Assembly (NCBI RefSeq): GCF_000143415.4
Contig: NW_003314368.1
Span: 330,792 to 394,791 of the forward strand
DNA: 64,000 nt
Origin: Selaginella moellendorffii
Lineage: Eukaryota > Streptophyta > Lycopodiopsida > Selaginellales > Selaginellaceae
Direction: 5' to 3'
In this document: positions 23,707 through 34,401 of the stretch, one piece after another
How positions within the stretch are numbered: position 1 is the first letter of the stretch
Layout of the letters: every line of letters begins with the position of its first letter
The notes under the pieces: model-generated
The model's database searches: none
What the model was told of the DNA's origin: nothing
Seen by the model: only the letters and a program-made list of their open reading frames with translations
Translations under genes and position numbers: made by a program

Positions 23707-24420
23707 TTGCCATTCCGGCATTTATATTCTCAATATCACCTTGAAAATAACCTTCTTTATTTTGTAGGGACAGCTCCTAATGATCTTTTATGGTTGGTGG
23801 TACTTTTCGTCTTTATTCCATGGTTTCTCCATGCTTACCATGATTCTTTTGTTCTAGGCGGGCATATGGAACATTGTCGTGTGACCAAGAAGTTGCATAG
23901 ATTTTTGTATTGGCCGGAGATGCAACGTGATGTTATTTAGTATATGCATAGTTGCGTTTGGTGCCAAGCTCATAATACTCACCCTTGTGCCATAGAGTCA
24001 ATTGCAATTTCCCCTTTATTTGAGTTGGTGGTGTTTAATTTTATGGGACCTTTTCCAGGATCGACTATTAGCAATGAATATGTTATTATTGCTTCTAACT
24101 ATTTGACTTGTTGGGTGGAAGTTGATGCTCTTGCTAGCACCTCTACAACTGTTGTTGGATACTTCCTCCTGAATCGAGTGGTGTTGCAACATTTTTGTCC
24201 AGAGCGGATTCTTTCAGATAATGGTCCCGCATTTATGGCTGAGGCATTTTTTGTTTTGACGTTTCGGTTGGGGATACACCACACTTTCACGAGTGCTTAT
24301 CATCCATAGTTAGACAGTTTGGTAGAATGGCTCATTCGGACATTCAAAGGAATGATCATAAAGTATATGAACTTTCAACATTCAGATTGAAATGGTTATT
24401 TACTGTTTCTTTGGTATGCA
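23707..24420 (+). pseudogene. Integrase remnant, gypsy copy B
   Basis: Two plus-strand frames cover the zinc-binding region (GHMEHCRVTKKLHRFLYWPE, then CVWCQAH) and the catalytic core (VFNFMGPFPGSTISNEYVII, DNGPAFMAEAFF, HHTFTSAYHP). A stop at 23938 separates them. Copy A lacks the first half of this region. Confidence 0.88.
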
Positions 24421-24599
24421 TATGTCACAGGGGTGCAGAGTTCTGTTAGTATTTTACCATATAAACTTCTATATAGTCATGATCCAATATTACTAATGGA
24501 GCTGGGTTTACCTTCGCAATTGCCATGAGCTACCAATACTAGGTTGTGGGATTAGTATTTGACAAGTATTCTTCCACTTATCTGAGCGAAGTCTACCAA

Positions 24600-24760
24600 A
24601 CATTTAGGCTACATACAAGTGAGACAACAATGGCACTAAAACTTCCATCATCGTCCACTTGCGGAGTACAAAATGGATGACTTTGTATTAATTTGTTTTC
24701 CCCATCTTACGATACGTGGTTTATCTAAGGGGCTCCTTACTCAGTGGAAAAAACCATATT
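24600..24760 (+). pseudogene. Integrase C-terminal tail remnant, gypsy copy B
   Basis: Broken frame with a stretch like YKMDDFVLICFPHL, matching the KVDDLVLVHFPHL tail of copy A. This is the DNA-binding tail typical of gypsy integrases. I saw no chromodomain. Confidence 0.6.
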
Positions 24761-24977
24761 GGGTGTTATGGCAAGTTGGATCGCAAATTTATAAAATTTG
24801 GCATGACATCTAGTAAGCCAATCCTCCAAAAATTGTGCATGTGTAGCAGTTAAAACACTTCGTACAAAGGGATCAAGAATAACTGATACCACTTACAGAT
24901 CCATCAATGCCTCCTCCTAACGTTTCTCCAGATCCTAGCCCATCTATAAAAAAATTCTAATGATCTTTTATTATTCC

Positions 24978-24992
24978 GAGAGGAGGGGATGA
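24978..24992 (+). other. Polypurine tract of copy B
   Basis: GAGAGGAGGGGATGA lies directly before the 3' LTR, the same motif as in copy A. Confidence 0.75.
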
Positions 24993-25169
24993 TGTGAGGT
25001 CCAAGTGTACAATTACGATGCCATATACTAATATTAACATAATAAGATTTTGGTAACCATTGAATTGATTTTAATCCAAACCACTCATTTCTATATATAA
25101 ATTAGGGTTTGTGGGTTAATTAATATGCACATTTTTTATATTCCCTTTCCATATTCCATGCACCACACA
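24993..25169 (+). repeat. 3' LTR of gypsy copy B
   Basis: This 177-bp LTR begins TGTGAGGTCC and ends CCACACA. It is diverged from the 5' LTR. It lies on the same strand as, and ends 85 bp before, the start codon of the PPR gene at 25255, and carries a TATA-like element near 25096. Confidence 0.9.
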
Positions 25170-25254
25170 GAAAAATTGATTAAAAAATGTAATTTTTGAT
25201 AATCATAATATTTAATCTCGAGATATAAAAAGAAGCATTGGAAAGTTAGGGCTT

Positions 25255-27432
25255 ATGTTCCGTGGGTGGATTCCGTTCTTGGACGAGCCAGTGAATCTCA
25301 CTTTTGAGGTAAGCGATGTAGTCTTTGCGCTGCGGGCGTGCGGCGTCACGAAGGATTTAGAATGCGGCCGGAGAGTTCACTGCAGCTCACTAATCCAGGG
25401 CTTCTGCGGGATCGATATTTCAAATTCTCTGGTGAGAATGTATGGCCGATGTGGGAGCGTGGCCAATGCGCTAGTAATTTTCGAGAGAATGCCGAGCCAC
25501 AGCACCGTCTCGTGGAACGCGTTAATACTAGCATACGTCGAGAACGGGCAAGCTGGTTTAGCTCTGGAGATTTTTTTCTCTCGTATGGAAGAAGAGTGGT
25601 GCTCGTCCAGCACTTACGTTGCTGTGCTTATGGCTTGCTCTAGCTTGTTGGAAGAGAAAGAAGACGATTGGCACAAAACTACGTGCTTGGAGGCAGCAAA
25701 GTCCGTTCACTTGCAAGCTACGCAGAAATTTGAAGGGAAACTCTCGCAGGTGATCTTCGTGGCGAACGCTTTGATGGAAACGTACGCGAAGTGTGGAAGC
25801 ATGGCTGATGCTTGGGAAGTTTTCCGGGGGATGGATTCCAGGGACGTTGTGTCATGGACGACGGTGATGCGGGGATATGTCAGGAACGGGGAAGCTCAGG
25901 TGGCTCTCGAGCTCTTCCAGAGAATGAAAGCTTGCAAGTGTGAACTGGATTCCCGGGCTTATGTCGTGGTGCTTTCGGCTTGTGCGAGCTTGGCGGACCG
26001 AGAAGAAGGGGCTCAAGTTGGCGGTAAAACTGTGAAGCTTAAGATCTTAGAGAAGGGGATGGAGATTCACTCGCAGCTGGAAACTAGGAACAGGGTCAAG
26101 AAGATGGAAGGCTTTGGTGGTGACTTGTTAGATTCTAGAAACCAAGAACAGGTTTTCTTATCGGGTAGCCTGGTGGATATGTACTGCAGATGCGGAGCTC
26201 TAGTGGATGCTCAGCGGGTTTTTGATAGAACTAGTCACGGGCAGCGAAACGTGGTTCTTTGGACGGCTCTCATTCAGGGATATGCCGAGAATGGTGAAAA
26301 CGAGGTGGCTTTAAGATTGTTTTCGAGCATGGATGGTGTGAGAAGCTCGAGAACTTTTCTTGCGGCTTTGACGGCTTGCGCTGGTTTAGGAGCAAAAGAG
26401 CAAGGCAGACTTGTGTCCGGCAAGGTTGTCAAGCTTTCGAGTTTGGAGAACGGGATGGAAGTTCACGCTCGTGCTGTGGAGGCAGGAGTTTCTTCCGACT
26501 TGTTCGTGGCCAACACCTTGGTCGACATGTACTCCAAGTGTGGGAGCGTGCTGGATGCTCGTCGCTGCTTCGACAGGTTGGTTTCTCACAGCATTGTTTC
26601 GTGGACTGCTTTAATCCTTGGCTGTGCAGAGAATGGCGAGAACGAGCTGGCCTTGGACCTGTTTAGACGTGTGAGCTGCCGAGCAAACTCTCTAACTTAT
26701 GCCGCCGCTCTCACCGCCTGTGCAAACATGGGAGCACTCCAATCCGGAAGGAAGATCCACGCGGAAGCCGAGGCTTTGGGATTCAACACCGCCGAGCTGT
26801 CGCTGGCAAACTCTCTGGTAAATCTCTACAGCAAGTGTGGCAGCATGGCTGACGCTGAGAAGATCCTTAGATCCATGAACAGAAAGGATCTAGTGACTTG
26901 GAGCTCGCTCATATCGGGATACAGCAGCAAAGGAGCAACACAAGAGGTATTTACTTGGTTTCACAGCTTGCTGCTCGAAGGCCTAGAGCCGGATAGCATC
27001 ACTTATCTTTCCGTGCTTGCAGCGTGTAGCCATGCCGGACTTGTCACCAAAGCCGGGGATTACTTCCAAGGGATGAGAGTCAAGCCAGAGATCCAGCACT
27101 ACCACTGCATGATCGACGCTCTTGGACGAGCAAATCTTCTCGACGAGGCAGTAGAACTTGCCGAGAGGAGGATGCCTTGGCAAGCTACTGCCGTGACATG
27201 GACGACGATTCTAAGTTCCTGTCGAAAGTGGAAGAACGTAGCAGTGGCGAAGCTGGCTTTCAAAGCTGTGATGAGGCTGGACAGGAACGAAGGCGCGGCA
27301 TACGTTCTCATGGCCAGTATGTTTGAAAGCTTGGAACTCTGGCAGGAACAACGAAGCGTGCTGGCTATGGCTTCGTCCAGCCAAAACTTTGAAGGAAACA
27401 GGACAAAGGTTATAAAAAATCGAAGAGCTTGA
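25255..27432 (+). CDS. PLS-type pentatricopeptide repeat protein
   Basis: A single-exon 725-residue PPR protein, expected to bind RNA in a plastid or mitochondrion. Repeats run from about residue 17 to the end and include signatures such as NSLVRMYGRCGSVANA, VSWNALILAYVENGQ, NTLVDMYSKCGSV and NSLVNLYSKCGSMADA. After the last repeats an E-type region follows (IQHYHCMIDALGRANLLDEA, WTTILSSCRKWKNVAVA), but there is no DYW deaminase domain; it ends KNRRA. Two repeats carry unusual inserts with a parallel design (EEGAQVGGKTVKLKILEKGME and QGRLVSGKVVKLSSLENGME, minus their ends). The first repeat begins almost at the Met, so an organelle targeting peptide is not evident; the LTR 85 bp upstream may have removed the original 5' end. 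Confidence 0.9.
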   Translation: MFRGWIPFLDEPVNLTFEVSDVVFALRACGVTKDLECGRRVHCSSLIQGFCGIDISNSLVRMYGRCGSVANALVIFERMPSHSTVSWNALILAYVENGQAGLALEIFFSRMEEEWCSSSTYVAVLMACSSLLEEKEDDWHKTTCLEAAKSVHLQATQKFEGKLSQVIFVANALMETYAKCGSMADAWEVFRGMDSRDVVSWTTVMRGYVRNGEAQVALELFQRMKACKCELDSRAYVVVLSACASLADREEGAQVGGKTVKLKILEKGMEIHSQLETRNRVKKMEGFGGDLLDSRNQEQVFLSGSLVDMYCRCGALVDAQRVFDRTSHGQRNVVLWTALIQGYAENGENEVALRLFSSMDGVRSSRTFLAALTACAGLGAKEQGRLVSGKVVKLSSLENGMEVHARAVEAGVSSDLFVANTLVDMYSKCGSVLDARRCFDRLVSHSIVSWTALILGCAENGENELALDLFRRVSCRANSLTYAAALTACANMGALQSGRKIHAEAEALGFNTAELSLANSLVNLYSKCGSMADAEKILRSMNRKDLVTWSSLISGYSSKGATQEVFTWFHSLLLEGLEPDSITYLSVLAACSHAGLVTKAGDYFQGMRVKPEIQHYHCMIDALGRANLLDEAVELAERRMPWQATAVTWTTILSSCRKWKNVAVAKLAFKAVMRLDRNEGAAYVLMASMFESLELWQEQRSVLAMASSSQNFEGNRTKVIKNRRA

Positions 27433-27484
27433 TTATACTCTTCTTGTAGATTCTGTACAGCCATGGATTAACAGTTGTCCATTT

Positions 27485-28531
27485 CTACTCAACATTCTCT
27501 TCTAGTTGCTTGGCGTTGAAATTCTGGCCGTAGAGACTAATGCTGCTTAGAGAAGTTCTATATCTGTGTTTGAAAAACAAAAACCGTTAAATCTAGAAAA
27601 TACAAAGCTTTAAGAAAAAAAAAAGAGATAGAAACCTGCTATTTGGCTCCGACATATCTTGGCTGACTCTCGTGCTGTAAGCTACGTAAACAAGCGCATT
27701 GTTGGCTTCATCATAAATCCTGCCAGGAAATAATAAACGAAAAGTAGAAAGTTTTAGAAAGTTTTAGGGGACAAAAGCAAAAAAAGAAAAGCGCACCTCC
27801 GGACGTGCATCGTCTGAAACCAAACTGACCAGATTAGATTTACAGTGAAAGCAAGAAGCACAAAAATTTTACCTTGAAGAACAGGTTCCTCTTTGCACTG
27901 AACACCTCTTCCCCCTACATTGCCCAAGAAAGAAAAAAAAACTCGAGAAAGTGTCATGGATTTTTTAATTTTTACTTTAACCTTCAAACCGAGGGCGATT
28001 GGCGAAACCAGTCTCAGCGGGCCTGTCTGAGATGCAGAAACAGAAGCCTGTAAAAGAAATATCACTCATCGAACGAGTAGAAAAAAAACGTAGATTTGTT
28101 TTCACCTGGGAAGGATCCGCGAAGAAATCCCTTGAGAGACGCTCGGTCAGGGATCGCTTGACATTGGAGATGTGAATTGTAATGCCTTCAATCTGTGGAG
28201 AAACAAAAAGAAAAAAAAGCTAGAAAAGAGCGTCCCAGCCAAAAACCAAAAAGAGAAAACCTTTGGATCGGGAAGAGCAGTGACTTCCACAATGTCATTG
28301 AAGAGCAATCCACTCGCCTTGAACTGCCCAATCTGCGAGAAAGCTCAAGCATCAATCAAAACACACACACAAAAAAGAGGAAAAAGCCCTTGTTTCGATC
28401 TCAACCTTGGTCGCCGCCGCTGCTCCTCCCGATTCCGCGACAGCCGGTTGGAATCGATCGCCAAAAAACAAGAGAGCTGCCGCTGCTGCCCCTGCGGTTC
28501 CAACGCTCGCCAAAAACACCCTTCTTGCCAT
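27485..28531 (-). CDS. CreA-family protein
   Basis: A small protein of the CreA family, found in bacteria and plastids; its biochemical role is not established. Eight exons: 28531-28406, 28332-28261, 28192-28106, 28047-27982, 27914-27873, 27813-27797, 27719-27636 and 27563-27485, giving 190 residues. The N-terminus (MARRVFLASVGTAGAAAAAL) is basic then hydrophobic, as for a signal or lumen-targeting peptide. The core reads ASGLLFNDIVEVTALPDPK, ITIHISNVKRSL, DFFADPSQASVSASQTGPL, GEEVFSAKRNLFFKTMHVRR and YDEANNALVYVAYSTRVSQ, the hallmark order of CreA domains. One exon is only 17 bp. It converges on the PPR gene, with 52 bp between stops. The exon set is supported by unbroken phase and by family conservation across each junction. 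Confidence 0.88.
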
Positions 28532-28645
28532 AAACCCTTTCTAGGTCTTTAAACCCTTTAGAATATTCGCAAAAATCATTCGAGATTCCAGAAAATCTAA
28601 CTTGCCCACCTGGCAGCATATATTTCTTACACATGGCACTTCTTC

Positions 28646-29164
28646 TCACGTGGCGGTTCCCAGAAGAATCTCACACCGCCATGGCGGTCTACAGCTTTGA
28701 TCCACCTCCAGAACGAGCAACTTATACAAGACGTAGTAGCGATTCCATCGCATGAGCTTGCCATACGATAGCCCCTCGCAGCGCTTCTTCCACACGCAAT
28801 CGTGCACAGCGCAGGTCCTCCAGCTCTTGGACACCGCCAGGCACTTGCCCACATCCACAGACGCGAGCATGGGGAAGATCTTCTCTTGCATTAGCACCGA
28901 TCCTAGCGCCTGGAGTGGATCCAGGGGTCCCGGCGCTGGAATTCTTCGCGGCCATGACCTGATCTTCTCCTCCTCGAGCGCCGCGATGTAGCGGGGACGA
29001 ACGCACAGCCGCCGGCAAGGCCCACAATCGATGAGATTGCCGCTGTAGTAGAGAGTGCTCGGGCAATCGCGGGATTTCTCCTCGGAATCTAATCCAGAGC
29101 ACATCGCCTTGGCAGTTGGGACTGACGATTTTCCAAAGAATCCACAGCGCATCCCCATTTCCAT
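28646..29164 (-). CDS. F-box-like protein
   Basis: A single-exon 172-residue frame. The region from about residue 85 to 135 (LGSVLMQEKIFPMLASVDVGKCLAVSKSWRTCAVHDCVWKKRCEGL in part) follows the F-box pattern: a hydrophobic start, a V-x-K-S-W-R core and a final W-x-R/K-C. F-box proteins are substrate adaptors of SCF ubiquitin ligases. The N-terminal 80 residues are Cys-rich and unassigned, and I see no C-terminal recognition domain. The start at 29164 is the first Met; another lies two codons later. It is divergent from the NB-ARC gene at 29492. A partial or eroded gene is possible. Confidence 0.55.
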   Translation of the reverse strand: MEMGMRCGFFGKSSVPTAKAMCSGLDSEEKSRDCPSTLYYSGNLIDCGPCRRLCVRPRYIAALEEEKIRSWPRRIPAPGPLDPLQALGSVLMQEKIFPMLASVDVGKCLAVSKSWRTCAVHDCVWKKRCEGLSYGKLMRWNRYYVLYKLLVLEVDQSCRPPWRCEILLGTAT

Positions 29165-29491
29165 CTGAAAAACTATTTGGATGTGCGAGAACTATGTACA
29201 CTTGGCAGACCGACAACTCTGCCAGCTGGTAAGTCGGTCGTTTGTACACGTGATAGGGCTGACATGGAGCCTGTGAAGTCAATGTTTGACTTTTGGACAC
29301 AATGTCGTCGAATCATTGACTTAGTCAATGAAAGCACTGTTGGGAGTGTGTATAGGGTTCTTGCGCGGCGAGGCGATTGCGATGACCTCTCGCGCATCTC
29401 TCGCCCAATTCCAGGTAGGCCGGAATCCAGTTCCACTCCATTTTCAACGGCATTGCACGATTGATCGCTAGCGCGCGCGCTGATCAATCAA

Positions 29492-32400
29492 ATGGAGGCG
29501 CTCCAGGCGGTGGCGTCGCTCATCCAGGGCGCCCAGGCGCTGCTCCAGGGCGTGGAGGCTCTCTCGCGGGCGTCCAGGGATCTCTCCGAGGCTCCCCAGA
29601 AGATCGCCCAGTTAGAGGAGACGCTGGGCGATCTGACCAAGCTCCACGCCACGCTCCTCCACAACCACAGCTCCAAGCTCCACCATCCGGAGCTCCTCGC
29701 TCAGCTCCATAGCTTCGAAGCTCTCATCCGCGACGAGGACTTCCAGCTCGGCCGCGCCAAGAAATTGGTGCTCCTCCGTCGCCGCAAGGGACCGCTCAAG
29801 ATGAAGATGTATCTCAACGTGGTGGTCACTGCGGTCACTGGCGACGAGCTCTCGGAGATCGTCAAGTCCATGAACTCCCAGCTCCTTGAGTGGATCAACA
29901 AGAACAGCATCAAGGCCACCATCGCCAAAGCTTTCGACAAGACGGCCGAGAAGCTCACGAGCTATCTCCGGGTCCAGGCCCAGCCGGGCTACCACCCGGT
30001 GGCGTCCAAGGCCCGGAAGATCCGAGCTCTCCTCGAAGACGAGACGAGCTCCTCGCGAAAGGTGGTGCTTATCCATGGACTGTCCGGGATGGGAAAATCG
30101 TGCCTGGCTCGCTACGTTGCCGCGGATCCGCCCAAGCGATTCGTGCATGGAGCGGTGGATTTGCTGCTCGGGCAGGGGTGTAGCCGCCGGAGCGGAACTC
30201 CCGAATATCACTCGCGGCTAGCGGCAAAGCTCTGCCATTTGTTGCGAGTTCTCGGGAGGAAGAGAGGAGAGATAGATGGATTGGATTTGGAGGAGGCTTG
30301 CCAGCTTCTACAGGAGACGTTGCTCGGGAGGAGCATCCTGGTGGTGCTGGACGACGTGTGGGAGCCGGATATCATCGCGAGGTTCACGCGGCTGTATGAC
30401 AACGAATGCCGGTTCCTGGCCACGACGAGGAACCAGGCGGTGTATGAGACGACGACCGAGGCTGAAAAGGTGGAGATTGGCACCGAGGATGTGTCAGAGC
30501 TCAGCCGGGGGATCTTGATGCAGCACAGCCAATTGTCCGAGGAGGAGCTACCGGTAAGCTTTCCATCTCTTGCCTTTTTCGTTCCTTCCTTCTTTCGTTT
30601 GATCTTCTTCTTGCGTGCCTGATCCTTTTGTCGATCTTTGGGTAGTGTCTTCCTTTTCATCTTTTTCTTTCCGCATTGTATCTCCTTTCGATTCATTCTT
30701 TTGGCGTGATCTTCGTCCTGATCATGCATTTCTATCTTCCAAAAACTCTCTTTTTCTAACACAAAACATAACAGGAGGCCACAACCGAGCTGCTAATCCA
30801 GAGATGCGGCCACCACCCTCTCACTCTCGCAGTCCTCGGCAAAGCTCTCTTCAAAGAGACCCGGCCCGAGCAGTGGGACAAAGCTCTGGACGATCTAAGC
30901 ACCTACGCGGCCCAGGCCCCCGTCCCAGTCCACTACCTCAACGACAAAGAAGCCGAGAGCGCCGCCACCGTCTTTGGCTCCTTCGACTACAGCCTCCACG
31001 CCATGACCACTCACGCCAGAGATCTCTTCCTCTCTCTCGCAGCTCTCTGCTGGGCCACTCCAATCCCCGAGCCTTGCCTGGAAGCGATCTGGCAAGCTCT
31101 CCATCAAGACACCACCTTCCGGATCGTCTCTTCCAAGCTCTGCGACAGCTCCCTTCTCAAGCGATCCAGCTCCAGCGGCAGCGACACCTTCCTCCACTAC
31201 ACCGTCCACGACATGGTGGCGCTCTTCCTCGAGACCAAGATCGAGGAGTCCATCGCGCTGCTTCTCAAGGAGCACTCGCTCATCCACGCCGAGTCCCGTG
31301 CCGCGATCGTCCCGTGGCTCTACCGCTTTGGCAACCGGAGGATCGTCAAGCTCGCGGAGGACTCCCTGGTGGAGGTGTTCTGGTCCAACAGCGAGGAGCT
31401 CCCCGCGATCGTTCTGTGGAACGTGGTGGAGGTGCTCTCCACGAGCAGCACGATGGCGGAGCTCGAGGCGGCGTCGATCGGGTTTAGCCGGATCCTGGGG
31501 CCGGAGCTGGCGAGGCTGTTCTTGCTGGGATTCGAGGACTTGCATGCCGCGGTGGCGCGCTGCGTCGCGAATTGCTTCGCGCGATCCGACTACGAGCGCC
31601 ACACTTTCGCGCTCGTCCAGGCGGGAGCTCCCGAGAAGCTGGCGGTGCTCGTGAGGAACCACGAGGAGTTCCATGTAAGGCGAGACGCGGCCATGGTTCT
31701 CGCCAGGCTCGCCGAGTTCCGCCACGACGCTTGCGAGGAGATCATGCGAGAGGTGCCGCTCAAGGAGGTGGTGGAGCTGCTGGATCCCCGCGCGGAGGAG
31801 ACGCACAACCCGGTGATCGATTCGCTCATGACGCTGGCGCGCGCCGGGGAGGAGGTGGCGGTGAGAGAGATCTTCCTGGCCGGCGCCGGGAAGAAGCTCG
31901 AGGAGATGCTGCTCAGTGGATCGGAGATCGCCCAGCAGCGAGCGATCGTGGCGCTCAAATCTTTCCACGAGCTCGGCGGCTCCTCCGTCCAGGGATTCTT
32001 GCGAGGCTCCGGGATCCTCCTCCGGCGGGAGCTTCCATGGCAGGCCAAGCTCAGCCTCGAGAGATTGACAGTGCTGGATCGAAAATCATCGTTTAACCAG
32101 CGGTCGTCGAGCAGCGCTCCTGCCAAGCGGCACTGGATCGCGCAAAAGGTGGCGGTGCTCCGGGATGGATCCGAGATCGAGCAGCTGCGAGCGATCCAGG
32201 AGCTGGCCCCGGCGATGGAGCGAGCCGGAGCCGGAGATCCACAGCTTCTCGACTCTATTCTCTCCACCAGTCTCATCGAAGTTCTAGCGGCAAAGCTGGA
32301 TCAAGCCGCGAGCCCTTCTCCAGCGAGTTCTTCCTCTCGTCAGATCAAGCACGCGAGCAACCGGATCAAGTCCGAGGCTTGCTTCGCGCTCGTCAAGCTC

Positions 32401-33027
32401 TCCGCGGGTGGAAGCCGGTGTATCAAGATCATGATCAAGGCAAAGGTGGTGGACAACTTGGTCGTGGCCATGGCTTGCAGCGCCAGCTCCGCGCTCCAAG
32501 AGGGTGCATACTCAGCCCTCCACAACCTCGTCTTCACTGGGCGCCGGCTCGTCACCGATCAAATCCTCCGCGGAGGAGGAGGAAACCTGGTGGATCGAGT
32601 TCTCGGCCTCTTGGACGCTGGCTTCCAGATCGGGCTCTACTGCGTCCAGGACCTGGTGGAGATTGGAGGCAAGGAATGCATCGAGAGGCTCCTGGCGGCG
32701 CGAGTGGTGGAGAGATTGGTGGCGCTGGAGGGAAACTCCAGCAGGATGATCGGTGGTGGAAAGTTTCGAGACTCGGTAGTGGAGTTTGCCAAGCTTGTGG
32801 GGAAGTCGAGTGGATTGTCTGCTCAAGAACACCGGGTTCTCAACTCGCAGCTCGTGAGGCACGCGAGAGCGGCGGTGAAAGATCCCAAACAGATGGGGAA
32901 GATCACGAGTGTGCTGAAAACTAGCTACGAGCGTGGAGAGGGATCGGGATCTGGATCATCGGGATCTGGCTCCGCCAAACGGAGGAATTCTTTTGCTGGC
33001 TCACATTCCTCCGCTGTAAACTTCTAG
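29492..33027 (+). CDS. NB-ARC ATPase with C-terminal ARM-like repeats
   Basis: A 1104-residue STAND ATPase resembling plant resistance-type proteins but with ARM-like helical repeats in place of LRRs. Two exons: 29492-30553 and 30775-33027, with a 221-bp pyrimidine-rich intron. Residues 1-160 are helical and may form an RPW8/HeLo-like bundle (SLIQGAQALLQGVEALSRAS, IVKSMNSQLLEWI). The NB-ARC has a P-loop GLSGMGKS (196-203), kinase-2 ILVVLDDVW (282-290), RNBS-B-like CRFLATTRN, GLPL-like CGHHPLTLA (about 365) and a VHD in the MHD place (about 498). From about 570 to 1060 helical repeats follow (VRRDAAMVLARLAEF, EACFALVKLSAGGSRCI, LQEGAYSALHNLVF). The tail is Ser/Gly-rich. Likely a cytosolic switch in immunity or signalling; this is inference. 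GC-rich coding sequence throughout. Confidence 0.85.
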
Positions 33028-33051
33028 CAGATACGTAAGAGCGATTAGTTC

Positions 33052-33075
33052 CTTCTTCTTCTTCTTCTTCTTCTT
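33052..33075 (+). repeat. (CTT)8 microsatellite
   Basis: Eight perfect CTT units just after the stop of the NB-ARC gene, probably in its 3' UTR. Confidence 0.95.
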
Positions 33076-33109
33076 GCTCAAGAGAAAAAGAAAGGAACTT
33101 TTGTCTACC

Positions 33110-34401
33110 TCACGCTTGCGTTTCGCATGATAGAAGCTCAATTTGATGCACCTTTGCATCCATTTCGGGTTCTCTCCTGGACTGGTCCACCACCTTGAGC
33201 TTCGAAAGCACAGCTTTGGTTAGAAAAACTCTAGAGCTCCATCGATGATAATTGATTTCTTACCTGTGTGGATTGAAGAAGCCTGAGAAACTCGTCTCGG
33301 TGGCCAGGGGTCCTCTCCACTGGATCCGTTAAGAGTAACCTCGCTTTTCGTCCCCTGCAATGCAAAGAAAAAGAGATTTCTTTTTCTCTGAAGATGCACA
33401 ATGTAAGTTAAGCTGTTTCTCACTTCTTTAGCAGCTGTGGAGCAATCTTTGCGAGACGAGCCGGCGAAGATTTCATGTAGAGTAAGTCGCAAGCTAAAAC
33501 CTGGCGAGACAGAAAAAACGAACGGAGGAATTTCAGGAGATCATCGCAAGACTAAGCTCACCGTGTCGAATTCGTATCTCGAAAGATCCCTGTCCTCTGT
33601 CCAATCGAAGAGCTCCGCAGTCACAAGCACAGGCGTTTTCGGAGCTTCTGGAGCTTCTGAACTGGCTTTCGCTAGCAAACCATCCAAGGAAGAACCCAAG
33701 AGCTCTCCAAAGCTCGCCACATTCGTCGTGATTCCTGGAAAGTTTGCATGGAAGCTCAAGAGAGAGCATAGCAACGCCAGTGGCTCTTGATCCAGCAACA
33801 CGACCTGAAAGTAACCGCATGAAACAAGAAAGAAGAGAAAAAAATTGGGTATAAAACTCACTTCTTTCGCACCAGCAAATGCCGCGGCAAGACCAGCCAA
33901 GCCTGAAACTTGAAAAACATGAGAGAGGGAGAGAGAGAAATAAAAATTCTGGCACTCAAAATTTCACCTAGGCCAGCCCCGAGATCACAAACTTTGCGAT
34001 GAGCCACGAGCTCTGGATGACAAAAAATCTATACAGAAAATGCCAACTCCATAGAAAACTTGCTCGCAAACCTCTTCAGCGAGAGCCATAGACGATGGCC
34101 AGACTCGGCACCAGTAAGGATCCTTCTCTGCAAGAAAAGAATAAAACCGAGTAGAAACAAGGAACGGTACGCGAGAAGGAGAACATTTTTAATACCCTGT
34201 CCAATGTACATATCCAAGACTTGATCCTCGTCTTTGGGCTGGACAATGCTGAGCCTGCGATTCTTCACTGTGATCTGCCCAAAAACTCCATTTTCCTGTC
34301 AATCCCAAAGGAGATCCCTTTCTTACATTCGCGCTGGATAGGTCCAGCTGCAATGGCGCATACGTCCTGTTGGGCAAGGGAATGGAGGACGACATGCTCA
34401 T
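33110..34401 (-). CDS. METTL/Methyltransf_16 family methyltransferase
   Basis: A class I SAM-dependent methyltransferase of the Methyltransf_16 group, whose members mostly methylate protein lysines. Nine exons: 34401-34327, 34274-34196, 34127-34072, 34010-33968, 33902-33862, 33804-33562, 33500-33424, 33354-33264 and 33199-33110, giving 264 residues. Family marks are the N-terminal KDPYWCRVWPSSMALAEE (the W-P box), motif I VCDLGAGLGLAGLAAAFAGA for SAM binding, the acidic end of strand 2 (VVLLDQE), post-II YEFDTVLACDLLYM (the D-x-x-Y-like box) and a C-terminal VHQIELLSCE. The last acceptor (33200) was picked because it alone gives a family-like ending. The convergent NB-ARC gene ends 82 bp away. 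The substrate is unknown. Confidence 0.82.

Larger units (their letters stand above)
20193..25169 (+). mobile_element. Ty3/gypsy LTR retrotransposon, copy B, decayed
   Basis: A nearly full-length, mutated element on the plus strand, same family as copy A but longer (4977 bp). LTRs are 20193-20369 and 24993-25169; a polypurine tract sits just before the 3' LTR. Internal order is gag, protease-like segment, reverse transcriptase, RNase H, integrase, tail. Many stops interrupt each domain. AAAAATTG occurs at 20181-20188 and 25171-25178 near both ends, but not flush with both LTRs, so the target duplication is unresolved. Many differences from copy A are C-to-T or G-to-A, as expected for methylated repeats. 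Confidence 0.9.

Noticed and set aside
30895-31968. 357-codon minus-strand ORF opposite the NB-ARC gene
   Set aside because: Composition typical of antisense of a GC-rich exon, with no domain; the plus strand carries NB-ARC and helical repeats in frame.
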